Shown piece after piece: positions 48,995-60,096 of a stretch of 64,000 bases of DNA. The stretch lies in assembly GCF_034008635.1 (NCBI RefSeq), contig NZ_CP125378.1:1416001-1480000 (forward strand), given 5' to 3'. This DNA is from Pseudomonas sp. P8_229. GTDB lineage: Bacteria; Pseudomonadota; Gammaproteobacteria; Pseudomonadales; Pseudomonadaceae. Every line of letters starts with the position of its first letter. The first letter of the stretch is position 1. Below the pieces are notes generated by a model. That model saw only the letters and a program-made list of their open reading frames with translations, was not told the origin of the DNA and did not search any database. Made by a program: the position numbers and the translations under genes.

Positions 48995-49420
48995 TCAACC
49001 CTCCAGAAACGTGAAATGTTCGGTCAGCACCAGACGCAGCCGCTCACGAATGGCTGCTACCTGCTCTGCGCTGTAGGGTTTGGCCGGGTGCTTGCCCCAG
49101 ACCGGTGCCGGCCATGCCGCATCATCGCGTTTACGCACAATCACATGCATGTGCAGTTGGCTGACGACGTTGCCCAGGGTCGCGACGTTCAGCTTGTCGG
49201 CGTCGAACAAGTCCTTGAGCAGCTCGGCCAGCGCGGTGGTTTCCTGCCACAACTGCTGCTGGTCAGCGACATCCAACTGAAACAACTCACTGATATCGTC
49301 GCGGCGTGGCACCAGGATGAACCACGGGTAATTGGCATCGCTGGACAGCAGCAGCCGACACAACGGGAAGTCGCCGATGGTCAGGGTGTCCTGTTGAAGT
49401 CGTGAATCTAAAGCAAACAC
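48995..49420 (-). CDS. HIT-domain protein
   Basis: A 141-residue histidine-triad-fold protein. The triad segment is QLHMHVIVRKRDD, with Gln replacing the first His as in this subfamily. I chose GTG 49420 (MFALDSRLQQDT) because GGGAG lies 8 nt upstream and the homologous proteins start there; the open frame runs to 49708 without support. Probably a nucleotide hydrolase. Confidence 0.88.
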   Translation of the reverse strand: MFALDSRLQQDTLTIGDFPLCRLLLSSDANYPWFILVPRRDDISELFQLDVADQQQLWQETTALAELLKDLFDADKLNVATLGNVVSQLHMHVIVRKRDDAAWPAPVWGKHPAKPYSAEQVAAIRERLRLVLTEHFTFLEG

Positions 49421-50311
49421 TGCGTGCACTCCCGGCTGATCTACATCATTCAGCTTAGCGGCCATCCCGACGGGCAACGCACCAAGCGACAGGCAGGCAG
49501 CATACCTGCGAATGCGCCCGGCTTCACGATGACAGTGCCGCCCATACCCGCACAGCCCCGACAAGAGACACTTACAGAGACCGCGCACCATCACAGAGCC
49601 AGGACTGCCGTCGAACACCCAAAATGCCCGAAAACACCTGCTGTACCGGACTACACACTCACGCTGAACTGTATGAATCCTGTACAGCGTGTAATTTTTT
49701 TGCACCAAAACCGCACAGCGCGTCTACGCTCAGTGCGTCGGGCATCCGCCAAATACTCACTGACGGGGTGAACCGGTAACGTTTTTGGCTGTCACGCCCC
49801 AACACAAACGTGACAACACCATGCAAGGGAGTGCGTCAACCCCCTGATACAAAAGGGCTTGAACCCCTGTTTTCACGAGGTTTTCACGAGCACAGGCAGG
49901 TGTTCAGAAAAATAAACGTGGCAACCCTGCACTTTGTGCACGCTTGTTGCATCCAGACACATATGGTCTATAAGCGCACCACGAGAAGTGGGGCACGAGG
50001 CCAACAAAAACGGTGGCAGGGTTGCCCCAATGGAGATTCAAGTGTTTTGCCAGGGACTCTTTTTTACCGATGCAAAAAGGCCCAGAAACAGCGATAAAGT
50101 TGTCAGCCCGGCTGCATGGGTACTGTGAATTTGCGACATCAACCCAACTGTTTGCGACGTCGTCGTAAAGAACACGAAAGGTTGTATGTGCAAGTGTCGC
50201 CAACATTGTCGGCGTGATATAAGTTTGCGCCGACACAAAAAGAAAGAGCCGCCCAGATAATAAAACAGGTGGGACGGCAGTACTCTTCTAAAACCAAAGG
50301 AGCAAATCACG
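49421..50311. other. Long region before the porin gene
   Basis: 891 bp with lower GC than the coding genes. Several short open frames exist on both strands, but none has a good ribosome-binding site or family resemblance. Visible structure: a terminator-like hairpin (49660-49701), direct repeats TTTGCGAC at 50130 and 50151 (21-bp period), the palindrome TGTCGGCG..CGCCGACA (50207-50235) overlapping TATAAG, and a leader hairpin GCCGCCC..GGGACGGC (50248-50278). It is probably a long regulated oprD leader or promoter, perhaps with a small RNA. Confidence 0.6.
49660..49701 (+). terminator. Terminator-like hairpin with no gene upstream
   Basis: CACGCTG (49660-49666) pairs with CAGCGTG (49685-49691), then TAA and seven T. 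The only gene upstream, HIT, is on the other strand, so it could end a small RNA or an oprD leader transcript. Confidence 0.5.
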
Positions 50312-51658
50312 ATGCGCGTGATGAAGTGGAGCACAATCGCACTGGCCGTTGCAGCAGCAGCCAGCACTCAGTTGGCTACGGCCGCCCCGTTTGTTAGTGA
50401 CCAGGCAGAAGCCAAAGGCTTTGTTGAAGACGCCAAACTGACCGAAACGTTGAAGAACTACTACTTCAACCGCGACCGGAAAGGCGGTTCCAACGATCAA
50501 ATAGACTGGACACAGGGTTTCCTGGGCAACTTCAGCTCTGGCTACACCCAAGGTACTGTCGGTGTTGGTGTTGATGCATTCGGTTACCTGGGCATCAAAC
50601 TGGATGGCGGCGACGGCACCGCCGGTTCGGGCAACACCAGCGTCGACTCCCAGGGCCGCGTCCAGAACAACATGGGCAAAGCCGGTGCAGCGATCAAGGC
50701 GCGCATCTCCAAAACCGAGCTGAAATTCGGTGAGTTCCAGCCAAGCACCTCTCCAGTATTCGCTGTCGGCGGCTCGCGTCTGATTCCTCAGACCGCTACC
50801 GGCTTCCAACTGCAGAGCAGCGAAGTCCAGAACCTGGACCTGGAAGCAGGTCACTTCTACTCGGCCTCCAGCCAGGACGAGATGAACAGCGACGGTGAAC
50901 TGCACTCGCAGTACTCGAGCACCTCCAGTAACCCTGTCACTGGCAAGACCATGGACTTCGCCGGCGGCAAGTACGGCATCACCGACAACCTGAGCGTTTC
51001 GCTCTACGGTTCGAAGTTCAAGGACATCTGGAACCAGTACTACTCCAACGTGAACCTCACCACTCCGATCAGTGGTGATACTTCGCTCAATACCGACTTC
51101 AACATCTACCGCACCACCGACACTGGCCAATCGAAAGCCGGCGACATCAGCAACACCACGTTCTCCCTGGCGACTGCGCTTTCGTTCCTGAAAGCACACA
51201 CCGTTACTCTGGCCTTCCAGAAGGTCAACGGTGATACGCCATTCGACTACGTCGGTGTGGGTGACAACAACCGTGGCGGCGACTCGATCTTCCTTGCCAA
51301 CTCCATCCAGTACTCCGACTTCAACGGTCCGAACGAAAAATCTGCGCAGATTCGTTATGACCTGAAAATGGCCGAGTACGGCGTACCGGGTCTGAGCTTC
51401 ATGGCTCGCTATGTTAAAGGCTGGGACATCGACGGCACCAAAATGGACGCCAACAGCCCATACCGTTCGTACGGTTACGGTGAAGATGGCAAACATCACG
51501 AAACCAACCTTGAAGCCAAGTACGTAGTTCAGACCGGCCCGGCCAAAGATCTGTCCTTCCGTATCCGTCAGGCATGGCACCGTGGCAACACCGACCAGGC
51601 TGAAGGCAATATCAACGAGTTCCGTCTGATCACCGAGTACCCACTGAACATCTTGTAA
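50312..51658 (+). CDS. oprD: OprD-family outer-membrane porin
   Basis: A 448-residue, 18-strand specific porin. Signal peptide about 1-24 (cleavage after ATA); then FVSDQAEAKGFVEDAKLTET, LKNYYFNRDRKGG and GYTQGTVGVGVDAFGYLGIKLDGGDG, all OprD hallmarks. It ends in a strand with hydrophobic NIL. AAGGAG before the ATG. Its place beside HIT and slyX matches the oprD locus of P. aeruginosa (basic amino acids, carbapenem entry), though substrate specificity is not provable here. Confidence 0.9.
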   Translation: MRVMKWSTIALAVAAAASTQLATAAPFVSDQAEAKGFVEDAKLTETLKNYYFNRDRKGGSNDQIDWTQGFLGNFSSGYTQGTVGVGVDAFGYLGIKLDGGDGTAGSGNTSVDSQGRVQNNMGKAGAAIKARISKTELKFGEFQPSTSPVFAVGGSRLIPQTATGFQLQSSEVQNLDLEAGHFYSASSQDEMNSDGELHSQYSSTSSNPVTGKTMDFAGGKYGITDNLSVSLYGSKFKDIWNQYYSNVNLTTPISGDTSLNTDFNIYRTTDTGQSKAGDISNTTFSLATALSFLKAHTVTLAFQKVNGDTPFDYVGVGDNNRGGDSIFLANSIQYSDFNGPNEKSAQIRYDLKMAEYGVPGLSFMARYVKGWDIDGTKMDANSPYRSYGYGEDGKHHETNLEAKYVVQTGPAKDLSFRIRQAWHRGNTDQAEGNINEFRLITEYPLNIL

Positions 51659-51684
51659 TCGTCAGTGGTTAGTTTGGTTGAATG

Positions 51685-51716
51685 AAAAAGGCCCATCTTC
51701 GGATGGGCCTTTTTTA
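51685..51716 (+). terminator. Intrinsic terminator after oprD
   Basis: AAGGCCCATC-TTCG-GATGGGCCTT followed by T-run; 10-bp stem with UUCG loop. Confidence 0.95.
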
Positions 51717-51734
51717 TTGCCTGTCACTTGTAAT

Positions 51735-51762
51735 AAATGCCTGACCAACTAGTCAGGCATTT
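51735..51762 (-). terminator. Probable terminator after mscS
   Basis: Perfect 11-bp arms AAATGCCTGAC / GTCAGGCATTT with a 6-nt loop, 14 bp beyond the mscS stop; on the minus strand it ends in TTTATTA. Confidence 0.75.
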
Positions 51763-51775
51763 AATTAGCAACCTA

Positions 51776-52618
51776 TCATTGTGTTGCCGATTCCTGAACC
51801 ACACGAATCACACGCTGTGGAAACGGGATATCAATACCGGCAGTCTTTAAACGATCACGCGACTGTTCGTTAAACATGAACATCACATCCCAGTAGTCTG
51901 CGGTTTTAACCCAGACACGCAGGGAAACAGTGATCGAACTGTCACCGAGAGTCGAAATCACCGCCTGTGGTGCAGGGTCCTGCATGACACGGTCATCCTT
52001 GGCCAGATCCAGCAACACCTGTCGGGCCTTTTGCAGATCGGCCTCGTAATCGACACCCACATCGAAAACCACCTTGCGGGTTGGCTGACGATTGGTGTTG
52101 GTGATGATGCCGTTGGACAGGTTACCGTTCGGTACGATGATGGTTTTGTTGTCGCCAGTACGCAGCACAGTGTGGAAAATCTGGATGCTGTCGACAGTAC
52201 CCGCCACGCCTTGCGCTTCGATCCAGTCACCGATACGGAACGGACGGAACAGCAGAATCAGCACGCCACCGGCGAAGTTCGCCAGGCTGCCTTGCAACGC
52301 CAGACCGATAGCCAGGCCGGCCGCACCGATCGCGGCAACGAACGAGGTGGTTTCGACACCGATCATCGAGGCCACACTGACGATCAGCAACACCTTGAGA
52401 ATGATGTTCGCCAGGCTGCTGATGAAGCCTTGCAGCGCCAGATCGGCGTTGCGCAGAGCCAGCAGGCCGCCGAGCTTTTGCGTGACCTTGTTGATCAGCC
52501 ACCAGCCGATCGCCAGTGTAATCACTGCCAGCAGCACGCGGCTGCCGTACTCCATGATCATCGGAATCCACGCCTGGGATGCCTTGACCAGGTTGTCTAC
52601 TTCAGCGTTCAAATCCAT
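51776..52618 (-). CDS. mscS: Small-conductance mechanosensitive channel MscS
   Basis: A 280-residue channel. Three membrane helices in the first 125 residues; the pore helix is AAIGAAGLAIGLALQGSLANFAGG, matching TM3 of MscS. The vestibule follows (VPNGNLSNGIITNTNRQPTR). It releases solutes on hypo-osmotic shock. GGAGA before ATG 52618. Confidence 0.95.
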   Translation of the reverse strand: MDLNAEVDNLVKASQAWIPMIMEYGSRVLLAVITLAIGWWLINKVTQKLGGLLALRNADLALQGFISSLANIILKVLLIVSVASMIGVETTSFVAAIGAAGLAIGLALQGSLANFAGGVLILLFRPFRIGDWIEAQGVAGTVDSIQIFHTVLRTGDNKTIIVPNGNLSNGIITNTNRQPTRKVVFDVGVDYEADLQKARQVLLDLAKDDRVMQDPAPQAVISTLGDSSITVSLRVWVKTADYWDVMFMFNEQSRDRLKTAGIDIPFPQRVIRVVQESATQ

Positions 52619-52678
52619 CTTCCATCTCCTGATTTCCGGCTACCCGGGCTGTTCACAAATTAAAAGTGGGTCATCTGA

Positions 52679-54229
<1,551 letters not shown>

Positions 54230-54274
54230 GCAGCGGCTACGCTGCCCACTTGTTCCTTTGCTGCGATAAACCTG

Positions 54275-56311
54275 ATGCCATTGCGCCAGCGCCTTGAAAA
54301 CCTGCCGGTCGGCCAAAAACTGCTGGCCGCCCTGCTGGTGTTGTTGACCACCGTTCTGCTGGTCGCCAACCTGACCTTTATCAGCGCCGCCTATTACATC
54401 TCCCAGGAAAGCATGGCGCCGCAGGCCCTGCAGACCATCGGCCGGCTGATATCCAACCCCAGCCTGGTTGCACAGGCCCTGGAGTCACCGCAAAGCGCCG
54501 AACGCCTGCTCAAGGAACTCGACAGCTACTCGCCGCTGCGCGCGGCGGCGCTGTACGACGGCAAGGGTGACCGGATCGCCCAGGTGCAGCGTGGCGACAA
54601 GCTCAATCTGCCGGAGCGCTATCGGCACGTCGAAGCCTGGCAGCTCACCGAGTTTCGCAGCAATCAACTGATCACCCTGCCCCGTCCGGGGACTGAGCCT
54701 GGGCATCTGCTGCTGGTGGCCAGCAGTGAGCTGCCGATGGCGTTCTACACCGGCACGCTGACCGCCAGCCTCGGCATCCTGATTTTCAGTGTGCTGCTGT
54801 GGCTGGTGATTGCCCGACAGATCAAACGCCTGATCACCCGCCCGATCCATGAACTGGAAGAACTCTCGCGTCAGGTCACTCGCGAAGAGAATTACGCCCT
54901 GCGCGCCTCGCGCGGCAACCACGATGAAATCGGCAGCCTCGCCGAAGCGTTCAACACCATGCTGTCGCGCATCGAAGCCCGCGAACAGCAACTCAAACGC
55001 GCCCGTGACGACTCGCAAGCCGCCTACGATCAGGCTCAGGGTCTGGCCGAAGAAACCCGCCACACCAACCGCAAGCTGGAACTGGAAGTCCAGGTGCGCA
55101 GCAAGATCGAGAAGAAGCTCACCGGGTTTCAGAACTACCTCAACAGCATCATCGACTCCATGCCCTCGGCGTTGATCGCCCTCGACGAACAGCTCTACGT
55201 GACCCAGTGGAACCAGGAAGCCAGCGCTCTCTCCGGCACGCGCCTGGATGAAGCACTGAACCAGCCGATCTTCCTCGCCTTCGAGCCGCTCAAGCCGTTC
55301 CTGCCGCAACTCAAGCAGACCGTGGAAGAACACACGGTGGCGAAAATCGAGCGGGTGACCTGGTTCAAGGATGACGAACCCAAGCATTACGCCCTGACCT
55401 TTTATCCGCTGATGGGCGGCGCCGGGCGTGGTGTGGTAATCCGCATCGACGACATCACCCAGCGCTTGTCACTGGAAGAAATGATGGTGCAATCGGAAAA
55501 GATGCTCTCGGTGGGCGGCCTTGCCGCCGGCATGGCCCATGAGATCAACAACCCGCTGGGTGCGATCCTGCACAACGTGCAGAACATTCGCCGACGGCTG
55601 TCGCCGGACCTGCCGAAAAACCTCGAAACCGCCGAACAACTCGGCATCGAACTGGACACGGTCAACCTGTACCTGCAAAACCGCGAAGTGCCGAAACTGC
55701 TCGACGGCATTCAGCAGGCCGGGGCCCGGGCGGCAAAAATCGTCACCCACATGCTCAGCTTCAGCCGGCGCAGCACCCGGCAAATGGCACCGTGCGATCT
55801 GCCGGCGCTGATTGATCAGGCAGTGGAAATTGCCGGCAACGACTTCGATCTGGCGATCGGTTTCGACTTCAAGGGCCAGGCGATCATCCGTCAGTTCGAC
55901 CCGGCGCTTGGCCCGGTGCCGGGCACCGCCAACGAACTGGAGCAAGTGTTGCTCAATCTGCTGAAAAACGCTGCGCAAGCCATTCACCAGCGCGCAGACG
56001 ACAGCGAGCCGGGGCGAATCATTCTGCGCACCAAGCTGAACCCGCCATGGGCCGAGATTCAGGTCGAGGACAACGGCATCGGTATGAGCGAGAACGTGCG
56101 CAAACGCACCTTCGAACCGTTCTTCACCACCAAGGAAATCGGTCAGGGCACAGGGCTGGGGCTGTCGGTGTCGTACTTCATCATCACCAACAACCACAAA
56201 GGGCAGATGGAAGTGCAATCCGCGCCGGGCCAGGGCACCTGCTTCACCTTGCGCCTGCCACTGACCCAACCGGCGGCCATCGCCGCCGAAACCAATCAAC
56301 TACCGAGGTAA
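54275..56311 (+). CDS. Orphan sensor histidine kinase
   Basis: A 678-residue membrane kinase. TM1 at about 16-42, a periplasmic domain to about 160, TM2 at about 163-187, HAMP to about 240, a coiled-coil linker, PAS (about 290-405), then the H-box GMAHEINNPLGAILHN (His422) and ATPase motifs LLNLLKNAAQAI, VEDNGIGM and GQGTGLGLSVSYFII. Synteny suggests the P. aeruginosa PA4398 kinase (swarming and biofilm, recalled). Its expected partner regulator gene is missing here. It is 45 bp after panE and four bases before the next gene. Confidence 0.9.
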   Translation: MPLRQRLENLPVGQKLLAALLVLLTTVLLVANLTFISAAYYISQESMAPQALQTIGRLISNPSLVAQALESPQSAERLLKELDSYSPLRAAALYDGKGDRIAQVQRGDKLNLPERYRHVEAWQLTEFRSNQLITLPRPGTEPGHLLLVASSELPMAFYTGTLTASLGILIFSVLLWLVIARQIKRLITRPIHELEELSRQVTREENYALRASRGNHDEIGSLAEAFNTMLSRIEAREQQLKRARDDSQAAYDQAQGLAEETRHTNRKLELEVQVRSKIEKKLTGFQNYLNSIIDSMPSALIALDEQLYVTQWNQEASALSGTRLDEALNQPIFLAFEPLKPFLPQLKQTVEEHTVAKIERVTWFKDDEPKHYALTFYPLMGGAGRGVVIRIDDITQRLSLEEMMVQSEKMLSVGGLAAGMAHEINNPLGAILHNVQNIRRRLSPDLPKNLETAEQLGIELDTVNLYLQNREVPKLLDGIQQAGARAAKIVTHMLSFSRRSTRQMAPCDLPALIDQAVEIAGNDFDLAIGFDFKGQAIIRQFDPALGPVPGTANELEQVLLNLLKNAAQAIHQRADDSEPGRIILRTKLNPPWAEIQVEDNGIGMSENVRKRTFEPFFTTKEIGQGTGLGLSVSYFIITNNHKGQMEVQSAPGQGTCFTLRLPLTQPAAIAAETNQLPR

Positions 56312-56314
56312 CCC

Positions 56315-56899
56315 ATGGGCTTTCGCTTGTCGAAAATTTACACCCGCACTGGCGACAAAGGCGAAACCGGCCTGGGCGATGGCCGTCGCGTGCCCAAGGA
56401 CCACCCGCGAATCGAAGCCATTGGCGAAGTCGATACGCTGAACAGTCAGATCGGTGTGCTGCTGGCCGGTTTACTCGCCAAGCGTGAGGCATTTGCGGGG
56501 TTGAATGAGCTGATCGAAGTGCTCGCCCCCTGCCAGCATCGCTTGTTCGATCTGGGCGGTGAGCTGGCAATGCCGGAATATCAGGCGCTGAACACGGCGG
56601 AAATCGAACGCCTGGAAGCAGCGATCGATGTGTGGAACGAGGAATTGGGATCGTTGGAGAATTTCATTCTGCCCGGCGGCTCGATGCTGATCGCCCAGGC
56701 CCATGTGTGTCGCAGCCTGGCGCGCAGTGCCGAACGGCGTTGTCAGCATCTGAACGCGATAGAGCCGTTGGCCGGGGTTGGCCTGGCGTATATCAATCGG
56801 TTGTCGGATTTGCTGTTTGTGGCGGCGCGGTTGATTGCGCGGCGCCAGGGGATTGCGGAGATTTTGTGGCAGCCGGCGGCCAAACCTTTAGATAAGTAG
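56315..56899 (+). CDS. Cob(I)alamin adenosyltransferase, PduO type
   Basis: A 194-residue ATP:corrinoid adenosyltransferase. KIYTRTGDKGETGLGDGRR is the ATP-binding start; VCRSLARSAERRCQ the C-terminal signature. It makes adenosylcobalamin. It starts four bases after the kinase stop with GAGG inside the kinase end, so they are co-transcribed. Confidence 0.93.
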   Translation: MGFRLSKIYTRTGDKGETGLGDGRRVPKDHPRIEAIGEVDTLNSQIGVLLAGLLAKREAFAGLNELIEVLAPCQHRLFDLGGELAMPEYQALNTAEIERLEAAIDVWNEELGSLENFILPGGSMLIAQAHVCRSLARSAERRCQHLNAIEPLAGVGLAYINRLSDLLFVAARLIARRQGIAEILWQPAAKPLDK

Positions 56900-56914
56900 C
56901 GCCTGACAGGACGC

Positions 56915-56999
56915 CTTCGCGAGCAAGCCCGCTCCCACAGTTGATTGCATTCCAACTGAAGGAACCCGATCAACTGTGGGAGCGGGCTTGCTCGCGAAG
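56915..56999. repeat. REP doublet, inward orientation
   Basis: CTTCGCGAGCAAGCCCGCTC at the left and its complement at the right, so the GTGGGAG ends face inward, opposite to most copies in the window. Between convergent genes. Confidence 0.9.
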
Positions 57000-57022
57000 A
57001 GGCCATCAGCCTCAATACACAA

Positions 57023-57967
57023 TCAAGCTTCTGGCCAGAACGCCCGAATCCCCGCCACACCCTGAGCCCCAACACTCCACGCCTTCTCGCGCTCCGCCGG
57101 CCCTACCCCGCCAAGCAGAAACACCGGCTTGCTGAAGCCCTCGATCAACACCTGAGCCTGCTCCCAGCCCAACGGCTGCGCATCCGGATGGGTCAAGGTC
57201 GGCTGCACCGGCGACAGGGTGACGAAATCCACGCCCATCTGCTCAGCCAGCGCCAGTTCTTCGGCGTTATGGCACGACGCCGCGAGCCAGCGCTCCGCCG
57301 GCAAAGGCCGCCCCGCCGCTGCGTATTTACGCAATTGCGCGGCGGTGATGTGCCAACCGGCAGACGGGAAATCGCCGAGCCATTCGAACGGTCCCTTGAT
57401 CATCAACTGCGCCTTGCCGGCGCACAGACCGGCCGCATCCACCGCCAGATCGCGGTATTTGGGGTCATAGCCGTTCGGCGCACGCAGCTGGATCAGTTTG
57501 ATCCCGCCGGCGATCGCCTTCTGGATGCCACGCAGCAGGGCCGGTGCCTCCAGATCTTCCGGGGTGATCAGGTATTCGCCGGGCAAGCGCGCCGCCGCAA
57601 CGATCGGCTGGTTGGCAGCCGGGAACTCATAGTTCGCCAACTCCTTCGCGGTCACCCAGGCCAGTGGCTGACCTTCGGCACCGTGCGGTTCACCGCTGAA
57701 GCTCGAGACTTCCCAGACATCCAGCAACACCTGCTTGTCCGGGTAGTCATGGCGAACCTTGATCAGCGGACGAGCAGCACCGACGACGATGCCCAACTCT
57801 TCCTGAAGCTCGCGAGCCAGCGCGCACTCGACGGATTCGTCAGCCTCGACCTTGCCGCCGGGAAATTCCCACAGACCACCCTGATGCTGAGTGTCGGCAC
57901 GGCGGGCAATCAGGATCTTGCCACTGTCGTCACGAATGACGGCGGCGGCGACGTGTACGCGTTTCAC
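57023..57967 (-). CDS. Nudix hydrolase fused to a TenI/thiamine-phosphate-synthase-like domain
   Basis: A 314-residue fusion. Residues 1-130 are a MutT-type Nudix domain with GGLWEFPGGKVEADES and ARELQEELGI completing the Nudix box. Residues 135-314 resemble ThiE/TenI (GIKLIQLRAPNGY, VDFVTLSPVQPT, VFLLGGVGP). The start is GTG 57967 overlapping the GST stop (GTGA). The Nudix part probably removes oxidised nucleotides; the second domain's role is unknown. Confidence 0.92.
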   Translation of the reverse strand: MKRVHVAAAVIRDDSGKILIARRADTQHQGGLWEFPGGKVEADESVECALARELQEELGIVVGAARPLIKVRHDYPDKQVLLDVWEVSSFSGEPHGAEGQPLAWVTAKELANYEFPAANQPIVAAARLPGEYLITPEDLEAPALLRGIQKAIAGGIKLIQLRAPNGYDPKYRDLAVDAAGLCAGKAQLMIKGPFEWLGDFPSAGWHITAAQLRKYAAAGRPLPAERWLAASCHNAEELALAEQMGVDFVTLSPVQPTLTHPDAQPLGWEQAQVLIEGFSKPVFLLGGVGPAEREKAWSVGAQGVAGIRAFWPEA

Positions 57968-58596
57968 GGGTTCAACTCCTCCAGTCCAGCCTTTTGCCAC
58001 GCCTTGAAGGCGGGCCATTGGTAGACGGTTTCAACATAAGCTTGATCGATGGCTGGCAGCTGCACCTGATAGGTACGCAGACGCACGGCAATCGGTGCGA
58101 AGAACGCATCGGCCAGGCTCACGCGGCCAAACAGATAGGGCCCCGGCTCAGTCGCAGCGGCACGGCATTCAGCCCACAGCGCGAGCATGCGCTCGATATC
58201 GACCTTGACCTCCGGCGGCACCGGGTTGAGCGGTGCGTCGTGGCTCAGGTTGAACGACATATGATTGCGCATGGCGAAAAAGCCACTGTGCATTTGCGCG
58301 CAGGCGGATCGGGCCTGGGCACGGGCGAAAAGGTCGGTCGGCCAGAGTTGTTCGGACGGGAACTGCTCAGCCAGGTATTCGGCAATCGCCAGAGAGTCGG
58401 CAATCGTGCCACGAGAGGTTTGCAGCAGCGGCACCTTGGCGGTCGGCGAATGCTTGAGCAACCGCTCACGAGTGTCGGGCTTGCCGAGCTTGATCAGTTC
58501 TTCGGTATAGGGTGCGCCGGTCAGCTCAACGGCCAGTGCGGCACGCAGAGACCAGGAGGAAAGCAGTTTGTCGCCGATGATCAGGTGCAGGGACAT
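57964..58596 (-). CDS. Glutathione S-transferase family protein
   Basis: A 210-residue GST. The thioredoxin-like N-terminal domain is LIIGDKLLSSWSLRAALAVE..KVPLLQTSRGTIADSLAIAEYL, with Ser residues SSWS at the active-site turn; the helical domain follows. First gene of a two-gene unit with the Nudix fusion. Confidence 0.92.
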   Translation of the reverse strand: MSLHLIIGDKLLSSWSLRAALAVELTGAPYTEELIKLGKPDTRERLLKHSPTAKVPLLQTSRGTIADSLAIAEYLAEQFPSEQLWPTDLFARAQARSACAQMHSGFFAMRNHMSFNLSHDAPLNPVPPEVKVDIERMLALWAECRAAATEPGPYLFGRVSLADAFFAPIAVRLRTYQVQLPAIDQAYVETVYQWPAFKAWQKAGLEELNP

Positions 58597-58652
58597 GGTG
58601 TGGCGCCTTTTCGTCAGGAGGATCAGGCTGGAGTTCTTGGTGCCTGATTAGT

Positions 58653-58735
58653 CGCCATCGCGAGCAGGCTCACTCCTACAGGAGATCTGTGTCGTTCACA
58701 AAACCACTATAGGAGTGAGCCTGCTCGCGATGGCG
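58653..58735. repeat. REP doublet, CGCCATCGCGAGCAGG arms
   Basis: CGCCATCGCGAGCAGGCTCA and complement with GTAGGAG ends facing inward, between the GST and argJ genes. Confidence 0.9.
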
Positions 58736-58756
58736 GCGACTCGGTCTCAGATTAGA

Positions 58757-59974
58757 TCAGGTACGGTACTCGGCATTGATCTTCACGTATTCATGCGACA
58801 GGTCGGTGGTCCAGATGGTTTCGCTGCAATCGCCACGGCCCAGTTCGATGCGGATGGTGATCTCTTCCTGCTGCATCACTGCCGAGCCCTGCGCTTCAGT
58901 GTAGGTCTCCGCACGGGCGCCACGGCTGGCAATGCACACATCGCCAAGGAACACGTCGATCTTGCTCACGTCCAGTTCCGGCACGCCGGCACGACCAACG
59001 GCAGCCAGAATGCGGCCCCAGTTCGGGTCGGAAGCGAACAGCGCGGTCTTGATCAGCGGCGAATGCGCCACGGTGTAGCCGACGTCCAGACACTCCTGAT
59101 GGTTGCCGCCACCGTTGACTTCAACGGTGACGAACTTGGTTGCACCTTCGCCGTCACGCACGATGGCCTGGGCCACGTCCATGCACACCTCGAACACTGC
59201 TTGTTTGAGCTTGGCGAACAGCTCGCCTTCGGCACGGGTGATCTCAGGCAATGCTGCCTTGCCGGTGGCAATCAGCATGCAGCAGTCGTTGGTCGAGGTG
59301 TCGCCATCGATGGTGATGCGGTTGAACGACTTGTTGGCGCCGTCGAGCATCAGGTTATGCAGCACGTCACGGGAGACTTTGGCGTCGGTGGCGATGTAGC
59401 CGAGCATGGTCGCCATATTCGGACGGATCATCCCCGCACCTTTGCTGATGCCAGTGACGGTGATGGTCACGCCGTCATGCTGGAACTGGCGACTGGCACC
59501 CTTGGGCAAGGTGTCGGTGGTCATGATGCCGGTGGCGGCCGCTTCCCAGTTGTTTTCCGACAGGTCGTCCAGCGCGGCTTGCAATGCGCCTTCAATCTTC
59601 TCGACCGGCAGAGGCTCCCCGATCACACCAGTGGAGTACGGCAGGATCTGGCTGGCATCAACACCGGTCAGCTCAGCCAGTTTCGCAGTAGTGCGTTCGG
59701 CAGCAGCCAGACCCGGTTCGCCGGTGCCGGCATTGGCGTTACCGGTGTTGGTCAGCAGGTATCGCACGGCGTTCTGCACGCGCTTCTTGGCCAGAATCAC
59801 TGGCGCTGCACAAAAAGCGTTCAACGTGAACACGCCAGCCACGGTCGAACCTTCGGCGCAGCGCATCACTACCACATCCTTGCGCCCGGGGCGCTTGATG
59901 CCGGCCGAGGCGATACCGAGTTCAAAACCGGCAACCGGGTGCAACGTTGGCAAAGGACCAAGACCAACAGCCAT
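58757..59974 (-). CDS. argJ: Bifunctional ornithine acetyltransferase/N-acetylglutamate synthase
   Basis: A 405-residue self-cleaving enzyme of arginine synthesis. Cleavage and nucleophile Thr lie in [12 protein letters not shown] (about 184-195). [13 protein letters not shown] and [20 protein letters not shown] are typical. AAGGAG before ATG 59974. It recycles the acetyl group between ornithine and glutamate. Confidence 0.97.
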   Translation of the reverse strand: MAVGLGPLPTLHPVAGFELGIASAGIKRPGRKDVVVMRCAEGSTVAGVFTLNAFCAAPVILAKKRVQNAVRYLLTNTGNANAGTGEPGLAAAERTTAKLAELTGVDASQILPYSTGVIGEPLPVEKIEGALQAALDDLSENNWEAAATGIMTTDTLPKGASRQFQHDGVTITVTGISKGAGMIRPNMATMLGYIATDAKVSRDVLHNLMLDGANKSFNRITIDGDTSTNDCCMLIATGKAALPEITRAEGELFAKLKQAVFEVCMDVAQAIVRDGEGATKFVTVEVNGGGNHQECLDVGYTVAHSPLIKTALFASDPNWGRILAAVGRAGVPELDVSKIDVFLGDVCIASRGARAETYTEAQGSAVMQQEEITIRIELGRGDCSETIWTTDLSHEYVKINAEYRT

Positions 59975-60036
59975 GAATGCGCTCCTTACTCAATGATGTC
60001 AGCACCGCTCACAGTAATGGCGGTGGTTTAAATGGC

Positions 60037-60069
60037 AAAACGCCGCGACGGCAGGAGCCGGTCGCGGCG
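60037..60069 (-). terminator. Probable terminator after secA
   Basis: CGCCGCGAC / GTCGCGGCG (9-bp arms, 11-nt loop) followed on the minus strand by TTTTGCCATTTAAA; 28 bp beyond the secA stop. Confidence 0.7.
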
Positions 60070-60096
60070 CGGGTATTTCAGCGATTGAAACGGGGG

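Noticed and set aside
49810..50236. Small open frames on both strands before oprD
   Set aside because: No ribosome-binding sites, odd composition and no family resemblance; treated as leader or intergenic DNA.
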